Shown here: one piece after another, positions 22,237-35,376 of the stretch | Numbering within the stretch: position 1 is the first letter of the stretch | Layout of the letters: the number at the start of each line of letters is the position of its first letter | From: Arenicola marina | Taxonomy: Eukaryota > Annelida > Polychaeta > Arenicolidae | Reading direction: 5' to 3' | DNA: 64,000 nt | NCBI GenBank assembly: GCA_964019135.1 | Contig: OZ025265.1 | Span: 20,869,143-20,933,142 of the forward strand | Notes under the pieces: model-generated | Databases searched by the model: none | The model's input: only the letters and a program-made list of their open reading frames with translations | What the model was told of the DNA's origin: nothing | Translations under genes and position numbers: made by a program

Positions 22237-25200
22237 ATGAGGGGGGAAATTGGCCGGATAGCGTTGTTGACCTTAACGGCTTGTCTGCTGATAACTGGTT
22301 CGCTATATCATTTAAGTTCACAGGATGCGGAACAGGGCTATGCCATGGGAAATATTAGGACTGGTTTCTCGCTGGTAAGAGTTTTTATGTCTTAGGCAAG
22401 CGTCGGAGCATGGCGAGTTGGTAAAATATATATATATATAAAATATTTTTTGCATTGAATGCATCGGCCTTGTCGCCTATTTTATTTAAGCTGCATGAAA
22501 GCGCCGTTCAAGATTAAGAAAATCTCACATAGAGTAGACATTCAAGATACCTCTAGAGTATGTTTTTCATCCAAGGTTCAATCGAAGATATTCAATATAA
22601 ATTGGCCTGAGGCAAAACTTAGTAGCTTCAGGAGTGAGGATGGATACCCATCAGGTCGTATTTTGTAGGAATAAGCGCGCTCCTTGAACCTTGATCACCT
22701 ACCCTATTGGCGAAGGATTCGTGACAAGGGGTATCCATCGCCCGACCTAATAACTAATTATTCTTGCTTTCAACTGGCTCCCTTCATTGCTTGGCTTCAG
22801 CTGGCCAGGCACATTTTGAAAGATTGAGGTTGTTATGCATATTTATTCAGATAAAAGGAGACCAGTGAACTCCTGGGACGATAAGGTGCAAGCATGGCAC
22901 ACGGGGTTTAAACCCGCAACCCTCTGTCGCTAGGTCCTGACCACGGCGGAAATATCGACGAAATGGCGTGAATTAACTATGCAGCAACAATCCTTGCGCG
23001 CAATGAACACTTTTTTAACGATTTAAATTTAAGTGTTTCACAAGCTATACGTTAATCAGCTTTGGTAACAACTTTGTTACAAAATATCACGTTGAAAATG
23101 TCAAGCCATTTATTATTAATTCAACGCATTGAGCATCCACTGCTTAATTCGTTTCTCACTGTGCTGATACCCAAGTTAGTTCAAATTTAGTAACTATTGA
23201 CACAGTTACGAAAATATGAGCCATTTATTTTTGGCAACTAGCCCAAATAGCTTATATGTTATTTTCCATGGGCAAGACAAATCAACGCTATTGAGTAATG
23301 TACGAATGACTGGCATTTAATCTTGTACCTGTTTGTAGAGAGGTCACAATGATTGGTTTTCGTTATTGAAGATTGAGTGTAAGAAAGAAATGATGCTGGC
23401 CCATGTGTAAAGTTTCATACGCAGCTATGAGCGATTAATAGGTTTTCAATTACTAAATTGTTACGGCTTAGCGTCTGTCATGACGTTTATCACACCAGCT
23501 GATTTGAAATAATTAGATATCGATAGGTATGTATGTCCAAGCTTCAACGCTATCCGTTTAGCGAGTTAAAATATTTTTGAGAACAATCGCGTGATATGCC
23601 TACATGAATAGAATGTATAGCGATAGGGAACGTCTGGCAGTATATATACACATGCATATAAACCAGTTAGTGTAGTCCTGCAATTACTCTATATTATATA
23701 TACCAACTGGTTAGTGTTGTGTCGTAACGTGCCGCTCGTGGCCGCTCCCGCGCGATTCTCGCAGACAATATCTAGTCGCCATGATTATTTTCAAGTAATA
23801 TAATCTAAACTCACTCTTTCGCAATGATTTAATTTTAGAATTGTTGAGGCGATATTGATAAAACGAGTGTTATACATGTCTTAGAGTTCATTTCCTAAGT
23901 CTAAAAGGACTAGGACACATGAATCTGAACAAAGCAGTACCAAATTATAATCTCATGTATTTATTTAATTAATGTACTGCACAATAAGAAATATTTGCCA
24001 CCACCCATATGATGCATTCAACAGACAGGCTATGTCGTTAAAGATGAACCTTAACAAAATAGTTAATTTCTACATCTCGTTTGTTTTGTATTGCTTTTCA
24101 GGATACATCTGTGCCTCTGTCGTACAGCCCTCCTCCCCAGTCCCGCGTCACGACAATCGGTAAGGCGATGAACGTCAACACAACGCTACTGCGCAGACTC
24201 AATATTCCGCCAACGAGGTTCAAAACACTGACGTCACAGAACATCCGAGACCACGTGTTTGTGACCGCTGCCAGCAGTAACCACTTTAACGAGAGTCGGG
24301 ACTGCGTGGCCGGGATTCAGCTGTTCTTTCCCGGTCGGCAAATACTCTACTTCGACATCGGGCTCACAGAGGAACAGCGCGACACGGTAAGGTTGGGTTC
24401 TATTCGTTTCCCATAACAACGCAATAACGTAATGATGGAGGTTTCTCAGAAGTAGTACTCATCAAAGAGATTCACATACTTCAGGTAAGGCCGAAGAAGG
24501 GAAATAGAGTAAATCTGGCATATACGAAGGAAGACCAGGTCCGTGTCTTCATGCTCAGGAGCTGCAATATAAGGTTCGTGGCCATACACTCATTGGTATC
24601 TGTTAACCATTGTTGCCACAGGCAGATCAGGCAGTCTGCACCTTCCTTTCCCCTCCGTTTGATCGTAATGGCACTGGGGCTGCATAATTTGTATGTGGAT
24701 TCCTCCTAAAGGAAGTTCGTTGACCCAATTTAACCCTTGCTGGTTAGATTCTGTACACTTTTACGGAAAGCTCAGTCCATCCAATGTAGACGCCCCCCCC
24801 CCCCTCTCCCTGCATTTTCAGTATTTTGGCTCCGCCTTCCACTAAATAATCTAAACGTTAGTTATAAACAATGTAAGGACTTACCAATGTAAGTAAAGCT
24901 ACTGTTACAGTAAATGACCTGGCCGATACGGAAAACCAGATGAGGCGCGGCACAGAAATATAGTCTGTGACAAACCCGGCCCAAACGAGCCGAGGTTCGT
25001 GAGCAATGGCTAGGCCGGGTGTGTCTATGTATCACCAAGTAAGATCCGGGTAAATAGGTTTAAAGCGGGAAAGATAAAGCAACGTTGTCAATTTTGAGTT
25101 ACCTGGATCGTGTAGGCTGACCGAGAGAGACGAAACGAAAGCGGAACCGAATCAGCAAAGGGTTACGTCGAATGTAAACTATGCAATGCATAGAATTGCA

Positions 25201-26524
25201 CGGCAAAATGGAGTTAATTCTCCAATCGTTACAGTGCTAACATGACTTGTGATGGATAAATGCTTAAGGTCAATCTGCAATATAAGACATCTGCTAGTGG
25301 CGTCTGTTAACGAACAACATAATTTTGTTTTCAGATACGCACTTGGTGTGATGTGCAGCTTCGGTCATTTAAGAAGGAATTTTATCCAGAACACGTCAAC
25401 AATCTCTATACTTACGCATTCAAACCCCTAATTATTCAGGTAAGAAAGTCACAACAAGCAAGATAAAGCTAATAAACTGAGGCAAGTTTCCTTTTTTCTG
25501 AGCCATGTTCCGTATATCGAACACGTAGACCGATCACCATAACTATAGTGCGCAAAATATAGCTCACGTCTTATTCACGCCTAGCATTTAATATAATAAA
25601 AAACAGAATTTAGAATGGGAAATATCGTTGCCTCCACACTGGCCATTATTTTAGCTCGTCTATCATGAAGTGGAATTCTTGATTCATAACGTGCGGTTAC
25701 CGAAATCAGCAGAACCCCCAACTTTAATTCAAAAATGATTTCCAATGACGGTGAGCCGGATTGTACCAGATGCAGCTCATCGACCGTCATTTGTCCTATG
25801 TTTGTATCGAATTATAAACGTTATTAATCCGTGCTTTGGTTGATAACGATGAAAGTCGAAATGTCATGAGGTATGCGAAATGCTTTACATTGATTGCAAT
25901 TGTCCGATTATTTTCATTTCCATTATTATAACTTAGGGACTATTTTTGCCCTAAATACAGAGTGTATTGACGCAGTTTGACGGCGTTGTCTGGATGGACG
26001 CATCATTTCGAGTTAAACACAACGACTGGGAGGCTATCTACGATCGTCTCTTGGCCACAGATGGATTCTACATGCCGAAAAACCAGGGTATTCCTACATT
26101 CACTGTCACCCATCCGGGCATGTACGCTTACCTATCTACAGACCTGGAATACCAGAAACACAAGACGAGCTACGGAGCAGCGAACGCGTTGATAATACAC
26201 AACACGAAATCGACGTATTGGAATATTCTCCACTGGTGGTATCTGTGCAGTCTGGACCCAGCATGCATCGCGCCGACGGACCAGCGATTCTGCGGAAATT
26301 GGAGGAAATGTGCTGGCAAGGGCGGCAACATCACGTGCTGGGCTGGTTGCCATCGCTACGACCAATCAGCTATTAATATTTTGGCCTCCAACGCCATGCG
26401 TGATCAAGGGCATATCTTTGTATGCCCAGCATGGGAACAGAATACCCCCATTACAATACAGCGGCGTAATACTGAGTGGTATGAAACGCGGTTCTGTCCG
26501 TCAAATCGAACTAATGAAATGTAG
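22237..26524 (+). CDS. DUF1647 family membrane protein, gene B (four exons)
   Basis: Exons: 22237-22374, 24102-24386, 25335-25439 and 25961-26524. All junctions are phase 0 with standard GT and AG, giving about 363 residues. Exon 1 has a signal anchor (RIALLTLTACLLITGSLYHL) of the same 46-codon length as gene A. Exon 2 starts DTSVPLSYSPPPQSR and holds VFVTAASSNHFNES and LYFDIGLTEEQRD. Exon 3 is near identical to that of A. Exon 4 holds FDGVVWMDASFRV, WNILHWWYLCSLDPACI and CHRYDQSAINIL. The pyrimidine tract before exon 2 is good. Exon 4 and its 3' flank are very close to gene A, which suggests recent duplication or gene conversion. I see no disabling change. Product activity is unknown. Confidence 0.87.
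22880..22960 (-). mobile_element. Possible tRNA-derived SINE fragment
   Basis: On the minus strand GGTCAGGACCTAGCGACAG is followed by GGGTTGCGGGTTTAAACCCC. The second part resembles an RNA polymerase III B box and the spacing to the first part resembles an A box. No tail or target duplication was found. It lies in intron 1 of gene B. Confidence 0.35.
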
Positions 26525-29500
26525 TCTATAATAAGAAACATGGCAGCAAGGGCAGAAGATTACGACTTCGATATAAGCAGTTTAATGCCTGATGCTTTTC
26601 CAGTTTCCCGCATGCATATCTCAAGTTTAGACGATATGTTAACAATGAGACTCTCATACCCAGTGTTCATGACGTTTTGTTCTGCTCGAATGTAAGAATG
26701 TCCTAATGCACAGCCAGGCTAAGGTACTTGCAGTACTTACGGGGAAGACCGTTTTTCAAATTGTCAGGTCAATACGCTAGTAAGTAAGTACGTTCATTTC
26801 GTATAGGAGGCCATCAGGTCCATGGTACATACCGGGTTACATAAATATTTCGGTGTTACAGGATATATACAATTTAATTTCGCCGTTTGCATGGTGCAAC
26901 CTTTCTGCCTTCTATAAATAAATCGATAAATTCAGTATGTCTTGCTTATTGTGGAACTTCATCAATTTAGCGATTTAGTTGTCAGACCAAAACAGTTGAC
27001 CCACTATAAATGTGCTGTCGGTTTTCAGATGTTTTCAGTTTATCCCGGCTTAAGTACGGGATTCTAAGAAATCGAGGCCGGGACATATATCGATTTATTC
27101 AGGATTAGATTTGAGGTCATTCTAATGTATGCTAAGTGGGTGATTATACTTTAATGTCCGATAAACATGATACATAGACACATAATTCGAAGATCTAATC
27201 GGGCATGTCAGCATGGTTAAAGCTTTTAAACTGCAGAGATGAAAGAAACACAACAACAAGATCTAGAAGACTTAGTCAAGTGTTGCGTGATATGGAGTGA
27301 AATAGAAAATGCACGGTTTGATCCCAAAATGCAACAGTTGCTTACGTAATTACTTTGTAATTTGTTGACCTCTTCGTCTACGAAACTCTTCATATGTGCT
27401 ATGGGCTCTTTTTTCACTGTTATTAAAAACCTTGGGACAGGGGCTTAAATACCGGCGTTTATGGACTTCACAATGCGTTACAAAACTAGGTCAAGGACGC
27501 TCAACAATTCGGACAGGGTTTCAAAACAAACAGTGCCCAACAGTCAGATGATAAAAGGTAACCTACAATTTTAAACGATATAGCTAGATTAAACACATAT
27601 TAAGGTAGGAACATGTATAAAGTAACCTTAAGATAAACACAGAGTACCCGGCCGTTACCTAAATCTGAAGAAATAAACAAGCAAGGTAAATACAGGCGAC
27701 AACTGTCAAAATCGGTTCCGTGATAGAGTTAGTGCCCAAGTTACGCACGAGTTATGCCGTGGCTTTTCCAGCTCGCAGTCGTGGTGTCAATAATAATCCG
27801 AAAATGAAACTTATTGATATATTTGCAATTGCCTGATTCAGAAAATCCACTCTATGCTCCATTTGCGTCGAATAAACTCTCGACATATTTTCTATATGGC
27901 ACTAACTAGATATAGGGTTGTACAAGATATGATCAAAAGCTCTGATAAAGAACTCACGAGACAGGGATACTTATGCTCTTTGTCAATGCCTAGCATCAAT
28001 GGTCTGTACGTGCTGCCTACCTTAATTTCGGTTGTTTGCCTTCACTCGCTTCACATACAAAATCGGCTGAATCTGTCCTTGGATGCCTAACTGACCACTA
28101 AAGTTCTATGCATATCAGAATTATCATCATAAGAGTAGATTTATATAATACATGGGCGGTTAGACAGTTTATAAACCAGAATGTAGTTGCCTCATAAATA
28201 ACTGTCAGTTTCATGCGATCTAATGTGCTGCCCGGGGTTTTCCATGTCGTATGACGTAATAATCATCATCGCATCGATGATTTGCTTTAAAATACAACGC
28301 TTCGAACAGTCTCATCGAAAAAACCACACGCATCATGGAGAGATGTCTTATCTTTAACTATATTATGAATTTTATAGTTAGAAATGCTTGGACCAAAGCC
28401 AACCTACTCGGTTATTCACGCAGAAACCGCGTAGCCAGTCGGTTCCCTAAACTCAAATGTTGACAATGAGTGCGCGTCACGCCACTGTAGCAAGGAACCC
28501 ACGTAATGCGCCTTCATGCTAAGAGCACGTGTTTTTGTGTTGGTCCCCAGAGGATCTAAACCGGAAATTGACGGACTAATGGTGACACCCCTACAGCTGT
28601 ACTAGCTGTACATTATCAGAGCTGTATCCGGTATTGACGTACATTATTCGAGTGTTAAGCGTCGATATTTGGATACTAGTACATAATCCTCTGACAGACG
28701 TCAATTGAATTCATTGATATCTTTATTCCACGAAACAAACATAAAATGTAGGTTTTTGAAACTGCAGCTGGTCGATAGCTTTCAATGCGTTGATATAAGT
28801 CCGAATACTTTTGATCATAATCCTACTGAATGAATGTTTTTCCAAACGCATACACTACTTTTCAGTTATAAATCTTCACATCAATTGCTCATCATTATAT
28901 AGGTTATGATCATTAAGGCGAGATACGTGTAGCAAGGGGGCGGGGGTGGGGCCTGTGTAAGGGAAGGGGCAAGAGGGATGTGGATGGCTTACAGGAAAAA
29001 ATTGCCTTCCACATTATATTGATTAAATCATTATCAAATCATCGTTCAGAGTACAAAACAAGCAAAGGTCCAAGTATCGATTCATGAGATACACCAGGCA
29101 CAAAAATGACGGCTTTTTGTCGAAAACAACTCGCTACCTGTGGCTATAGTGTTATCGATCCAATCATTCATGCAATTACTCAGTTATTTGTTGCTTTCCT
29201 GATGCCAAGAAAATATCACTATATCCCCTCTGTCTGAAAGCGGCGGGTATATCCTCTTATCAGTGCATCGATTAATTAATTGACTGCATAAGCTGGTTAT
29301 TTAAAGCCATGTTATTTGACCCAATAGGGCGCTGTTGTTAAATTGTATGTGTGTCATACTGACAGAAATGAAAGTTATCACACGATGATAACTGAATGTA
29401 TGTGGTTTTCAGCCAAGGGTGCATCTAGGGGGTGGGTTAACAGAAACTGCTGTAATCAGTTATCACCCTATGCAATAGCGATCGCTTGACGTCTTCTCTA

Positions 29501-29640
29501 CATGTTCTAATAGAACTTGTTTTTAGCAGGGTGCGTATATCGTTGGGTTTAAACTTTTTATTAGTACACTCTATTAGTTCTACCCCGCCATGTACATGCA
29601 AGCGGTCGTCATAACCTGCGCGTTCTGCCTTTGCCAATAT
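26525..29640. other. Gene B 3' flank, no gene recognised
   Basis: Collinear with the gene A 3' flank, with three extra segments (about 27247-27455, 27665-27950 and 28577-28940) absent from the A flank. It includes the shared LINE tail at about 26779-26970. The open frames at 27226-27417 and 27854-28090 fall mostly in the extra segments and show no motif. Confidence 0.6.
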
Positions 29641-29677
29641 AGTTTCCTAGCGAGTAACTACCTACGGCGCGACACCA

Positions 29678-29757
29678 GCGCCCTCTGGCGAAGTAGTTTG
29701 CCTTTTGTTTTTCCCCGTTTGCTAGATCTCGTCCGGAGCTGTTCCGGGGTATAAAAG
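29678..29757 (+). promoter_or_regulatory. Putative promoter of gene C with TATA box
   Basis: TATAAAAG at 29750-29757 lies in GGGGTATAAAAGTAAGTGG. It is preceded by CTCGTCCGGAGCTGTTCCGG and, at 29678-29691, by the same CTCF-like word as upstream of gene B. The following CACCAGAGCCAGGCGAAAAC is shared with gene B. The ATG of gene C is about 440 bp downstream. Confidence 0.45.
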
Positions 29758-30197
29758 TAAGTGGTAACGGCCGTCCGACCCCTCCTGACAAATCCTGCAC
29801 CAGAGCCAGGCGAAAACTTCAGCCACAGACCATCCCCAGCCGGCTCCGCGATAGCTTTTGATGTTGGCTTTTGTCACTAGTTATCATTATGTTATCAAAT
29901 TATAGTGGATAAATCTTTGTTTGAATTGTGTGGCGTTTTGTCCCCCACCTTGCAGGACAGTTAACCGGGCGGTTATGCATAACTTGCGTAATTTGTGTAA
30001 TTATTACGTAACTCTTAAAATAAGATTGCGTAATATATTTTATACTCGAGTTACGCTATAATTATTAAAATATGTGGCGCTTGTAATTCAGCGAGCATGA
30101 ATGTTTTTGCAAGAAGCACCTGGTACCTGAATAGAATGCGACCGATAGGGACATACATGGCTTCATTGTAACTAGATTGCCACATGACGTATCCGCC

Positions 30198-32316
30198 ATG
30201 AGGGGGAATATTGGTCGCATAGCGTTGTTGGCCTTAACGGCTTGTCTGTTGACAGAAACCTGCTGTCAGCTCGCTATATCATGTAAGTTTACAGGACGCG
30301 GAACAGAGCTATGCTATGGGATACATTGGGACTGGTTTCCCGCTGGTAAGATATTATATGTCTTAGGTAGGCGACGGAGCGAAATTTGTTATAAAATATC
30401 ACGTTGAAAATGTTATGCCATTTATAATGAATCCAACGCATGCAACATCCACTGCTTGATTCGTTTCGCACTTGAATATTTATATTCATCTTCCACCTGC
30501 CTATGATTAAGTGGCTTCATTGATGATTAAAACAGACACTGCATACCCCTACATAACTTGATGCGACAATTACATCTATGGTCGTTTAGTGCAGATGCCC
30601 AAGTTGTTTAAATCTCGTAACTTTCGATACAGTTACGAAAACATGAGCCATTTATTTTTGGCAGCTAACCCAAATAGTGTATATGTTATTTTCCATGGGC
30701 AAGTAGAATCAATGCTATTGAGTAATGAACGAAGAACGGGCATTTAATAATCTTTATCTGTGCCTGTTTGTAGAAAGGTCACCATGCTTGGTTTTCGTTA
30801 TCGAAGATTGAGTGTAACAAGGAAATGACGCTGGCCCATATGCGAAGTTTCATTTTTTTATACATGTCTTAGAGTTCACTTCTTAAGTTTAAAAAGACTA
30901 AGACACATGAATCTGAACAAAGCAGAACCAAATTAAGATTTTAATTTTAATTATTGTTATGCAGAATAAGAAATATTTGCCACCACCCATATGAAGCGTT
31001 CAACTGACAGGCTATATCGTTAACGATGAACCTTAACAAAAAAGTTAATTTCTATATCTCGTTTGTTTTGCATTGCTTTTCAGGAGATATCTGTGCCTCT
31101 GTCGTACCGCCCTCCCAGTCCCTGTGTCACGACAATCGGTAAGACGATGAACGTCAGCACAACGCTACTGCGCAGACTCGGGATACCGCAGACGAGGTTT
31201 AAGACTCTGACGTCACAGAACGTCCGAGACCACGTGTTTGTGACCGCCGCCAGCAGTAACCACTTCAGCGAGAGTCGGGACTGCGTGGCCGGGATTCAGC
31301 AGTTCTTTCCGGGGTGGAAAACACTGTACTTCGACATTGGGCTCACAGGAGAACATCGCAACGAAGTTAAGATTTCATCATCGATTGGCACATTCTCGAA
31401 AGTTAATGATTGAATTATCAACTTAAATACATTTTGGGTTGGAATGTGTTGGTAAGATACTCCAAAGCAGCATGAAACGGTGCAACAACATACACACTTT
31501 GGCTTCGTACCCTTATATTTGACTTTTTCAGATAAAAGGCTGGTGCGACGTTGAGTTGCGCCTTCGAGGTCTTCCCACCGCACGTCAGCAATCGATACAC
31601 ATACGCCTTCAAATCATTATTACGGTAATTAAGTAAGGGACAAATGAACAAGGTTTGTCTAGATATGAGACAATTTGTCTTGCTATATTGAGAGTTTGTC
31701 AGCTTTAAATCAGGCTTAAATATCTTATGTTCTTTTACCACTTTAACAGAGTGTGATGGTGGAGTTTGACGGCATATACTGGGAGGATGCTTCAATTCGC
31801 ATAAAGCGCAGCGACTGGGTAACCGTCTACGAGCACATTATGGATACCAATGGATTTTACATGGCGAGAAATACGTGGATCCCTCTCTTTGCTGTCACCC
31901 ATCCGGGCATATATGAGTATCTACCCACGGACCTCGAATATCAGAGAGGATATGCGGGCGCTGGTGCCTCTTGGGTTCTGATTCTGCACAACACATGGAC
32001 AACTTATTTGAATATCTTGCATTGGTGGTTCTTGTGCGGTCTTGACCTAGCCTGCATTCCGCCTACTGAGCAGCGCTTATGCGGAGATTGGGGGAAGTGT
32101 GTTGAAGCAGGCTTTGGCGCCACGTGCCGGGCTGGTTGTCATCGCTACGACCAATCACAATTAAGTTTGCCACCACAATTAACATTGTGGTGTCATGCGG
32201 GATCAAGGGCACGTGTACTTACAACCGGGCGGGGAGAACTCCATCATTGTAGAGAGGAGACCGACAAATTGGTACACGCTTCGACATTGCACACTAGACA
32301 CCCTAAGATAACATAA
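30198..32316 (+). pseudogene. DUF1647 family gene C, decayed (four exon remnants)
   Basis: Exon remnants: 30198-30345, 31084-31365, 31532-31624 and 31750-32316. The order and splice signals are those of A and B, and exons 2 and 4 are closest to gene D (EISVPLS start, AEFDG/VEFDG, RYDQS). Exon 1 is 148 bp instead of 138, an insertion in the anchor region that shifts the frame. Exon 3 lacks 8 bp present in gene D after GTTGAGTTG and is scrambled near its end. Exon 4 loses its frame after CHRYDQS through a small inverted duplication. An AATAAA lies at 32373-32378. Three independent frame-breaking changes make a working DUF1647 protein very unlikely. Confidence 0.8.
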
Positions 32317-32372
32317 AAACCTGCTCTTCGCATACTGGATACTTGATCTTCATCAATTATATATTTTGGTTC

Positions 32373-32378
32373 AATAAA
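32373..32378 (+). terminator. Polyadenylation signal of gene C
   Basis: AATAAA about 57 bp after the last frame of gene C, followed by a GT-rich stretch (CTGCTGATGTTTT). Consistent with a former 3' end of the transcript. Confidence 0.5.
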
Positions 32379-32399
32379 CTGCTGATGTTTTATATTATA

Positions 32400-32985
32400 T
32401 ATGTTGTGCTCATTCTTATTGATCGATTGGTTAGTTACTCCGTATTATTACGCCGAATAAGCATTTTCGAATTCACCAATATATTATCACTAAATCTGTA
32501 TCATTAATTATCACTAAATCTTACTTGAACCACGTAGTAATCGTGGTAGAACTATATGGTATTGCTTACATGTTTATATGATTTCCCGATTTAGTATTAA
32601 TTATTACGTAGGTTTTAATTCGTAATAATGCGAGCATTATCCAGTACATCCAATCAAACTTTAAATTACCAGCATGAAATAATTGATATTACGATCGAGA
32701 GCATATTTACATATATATCTACATGCTATCGGGGTTGCATTTACAGACAAGTTACACACGCTCAACCTGAAATCATGCAATTACATTTCTAGAAATACAG
32801 CTAGTTACAATTTTATAATTAAGTAACATTTTGAAGGATGAAAAAGTGCAAAACATCTGACATCACAAAATGATTCAGTTGCTTCCCCTAAACCTCTTAC
32901 CTATATGAATGGCATCATACCAGCACGAGGGACATGTTACGGATCGAAGTGCGTATTAAGTGCCGTAACGGTGGCCTATAGGTTT
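32400..32985. other. AT-rich, nothing recognised
   Basis: Contains repeated ATTATTACG and ATTATCACTAAATCT words but no gene, LINE frame or clear terminal repeat. Confidence 0.5.
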
Positions 32986-33029
32986 TGGTTTATTGCTCAC
33001 CTGGCAAGACAGAAGAATGATACTATGAT

Positions 33030-33800
33030 ATGCTGAAGGATTTTGATGAACATGATAGGCCAACATGGGCATCTTCTGTAAGAAATCTCATTGAGAAATA
33101 TGACTTCGGTGGTGTGTCGGCAATGCAGGTTGTTGTCGTTGGTTATTCAGGACGCTTTAACCACTTTTGGTCATATCGCGTCAATGGGAGAAGGAACGGA
33201 GAGTGGAGCCATGTCTCCGGGGGTAACCCCCTAATTTTTACGAAGAAAGGCATGGGATCTTTATCCTGCGACCACACAGACATGGCCACAGCGGGCAATG
33301 AAAGAGTTTATTTGTGAAACTGAACGATAATTTCTCACGTATCTGTCTGCAGTAAATTGTGCCAGAATTAAAAAAACATTGTCGCGTTTCAGGTGTTCCG
33401 CCCATCGAGTAGAGCTCGGAAGAAGAAATGGAACATTATTAGCAGGTAGAATCTGCAATTATTGTAAACGAATGGATATTGTAATTCTCAAAGACGAACA
33501 CCATGCCTTGTTTTGTTGCCCGCGCTATAGAGATATCAAGGAACTATACATAGAAAACACTTTTTGGAACCCACCAACCCTTGAAAACTTTCTCATATTA
33601 ATGACTTGCGCCAATGCTAGAACTCAAAGGAATTAGGCGATGTATGTTTACACTATTGAGGAAAGAGGCATATTTTTTATCAATACTGGATAATTTATTG
33701 TGTACCCCCAGCATTCGTTCTTTCATTTTGTATTTCGTTTTCATTGATTCCTTGTATTATGTACTTTGGGCCTGATAGCCTTTGAAATAAAAATGAAATC
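33030..33800 (+). mobile_element. 5'-truncated CR1/L2-like LINE, C-terminal end
   Basis: The frame at 33030 reads MLKDFDEHDRPTWASSVRNL and IEKYDFGGV; another frame from about 33350 reads LSRFRCSAHRVELGRRNG, ICNYCKRMD, DEHHALFCCPRYRDIKELY and LILMTCANARTQRN then stop. This is the C-terminal tail of L2/CR1-type ORF2 with its Cys-His cluster. At least one frameshift separates the parts and the reverse transcriptase is absent. The 3' end (GGGCCTGATAGCCTTTGAAA, then TAAAAATGAAATC) matches the GGGCC..GGCCT style of the elements at 21463-21741 and 35377-35680. Confidence 0.8.
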
Positions 33801-34404
33801 AATTAACAGAAGAAGACATTTCAAGAAGTGTTGTGATGCTAATTCATAGGCGTGGAAAGACTGTTGCGATTTGACGGGGGGGGGGGGGGCACAACCAATA
33901 CGTAATTGATCGAACACTTTTCGTTCGGTCATTTTCTGCTCAACAAACGCTATGTATGCACCCCGTCAAAATAACACTGGTTTGCTTGTAGTCTACCCGA
34001 TAAGTTGCATGCCTATTAGTATTATTACTATAAATCAAGTATCAAATGCTGGAAAAGTCTGTGATCGAATTTTCTTTTTATACTCGTTGTGCTTAAAGGA
34101 TTAAATACCGTGTTCACTAAAGGCATTAACATAGTATTTTTTACTCTTTGCCAATAGTAAATAAATACTTTTTGCAAAAAAAACCTGCTCATTCAGCTTA
34201 AACCGGTCTATTACGCAAGTTTTCGCATAATTCGCAATATAAAAATGTGTTTGAACTCAAGCTAAATTTTCGCATACCTGTTTTTCATTTACTTTTGATA
34301 CCGCTGCAAAGACCATGGTGCTTTCACCTTATAGAAGTCTAAGTCATCACATTGAAGTTGAAGTATTTAAATGACCGATGACGACATCAGGACAGATTCC
34401 TGTG

Positions 34405-34600
34405 CCAGATCCAGAAATTTACAAAAGAGGCGGGGGGCACCAATTAATTTGCGATTGGGGGAGGGGAGGGCGTGCTGGTTAGGCTGTGCAGAAAGAATAG
34501 TGACTGTGCTCCCTGTGCCCCCTTCTTCAGATCACCGGGGTGGGGGGGGGGGGGGGGTGCTGTCCCTCGTTTCGCCACTGGATTCTATAAAAATCCCTAT
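34405..34600. mobile_element. G-rich MITE-like repeat
   Basis: Begins near CAGATCCAGAAATTTACAAA and AGAGGCGGGGGGCACC, and ends near CGTTTCGCCACTGGATTCT after a run of more than ten G. The ends are weakly inverted (GATCCAG and CTGGATTC). G-run elements of this style are common in animal genomes. Boundaries are uncertain. Confidence 0.35.
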
Positions 34601-35150
34601 ACTATAGTCATGTCTCGTTGCTTAAATCGACGTGCCAGTTTTTTCGTTCTTCTGTTTTCTGGTTCTCTGAAAGTATTGGTGAGATAAGTAGCCCTCGGCG
34701 CATATGTATCGATGATTTTCAGATCCAGATTCTCAGATCATTTGGCCCACCCTCTCCAGATCTATAATAGAGTAAGGTAGTCCTTCCACCGTCAGAAAAT
34801 CTAGGTCTAGAAAAAAATTAGTAGATATGAAACAAATGTCCAACTTCATATTGCCGAGTCGAGATTAGGACTTACTGACTTTATCTGCTGTTTTTCGTGG
34901 CCGTTTTACAATCCCAAACTTGAGCAGCGTGGAATTTAACGCTTCTTTTCTGGCTTCATATTGTGTGCTTTTCACGCTTAACGTAACACCACACTGCACG
35001 CGAGTTGCTCAGCAATGACAATACCGCATTGATCAGATGATTCGTGGTTCTATATAAGATGCACCCATACAAAGATCTCTGAAATTTATCGTGAGGCTTT
35101 ACCACGATAATAGTAGGAAAAACATTATCATGTCTTAGGTTGGAAAGCAG

Positions 35151-35266
35151 CATGAGAATTATTGGCAGGGGGGGGGGGGGCAGAAAGATACCCGTGCCTC
35201 CCACCCCAATATTTTGATCGGGGGGGTCACATGCCCCCTCCCCCCCCCCTTCCAATAATTCTCATG
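35151..35266. mobile_element. 116-bp MITE with perfect 15-bp inverted ends
   Basis: The left end CATGAGAATTATTGG (35151-35165) is exactly matched by CCAATAATTCTCATG (35252-35266). The pairing continues into G-runs and C-runs, so the whole element could fold back. No coding content. Target duplication not resolved. Confidence 0.7.
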
Positions 35267-35376
35267 GTCTGTGATTGATATTACGTCAAAATAACTTAGC
35301 TTGTGATTAATTAAATTGCATTTCATACCGACAAATACCTCAGTTGTGTAACATTAATTAATTTCGTCGGATTCTT

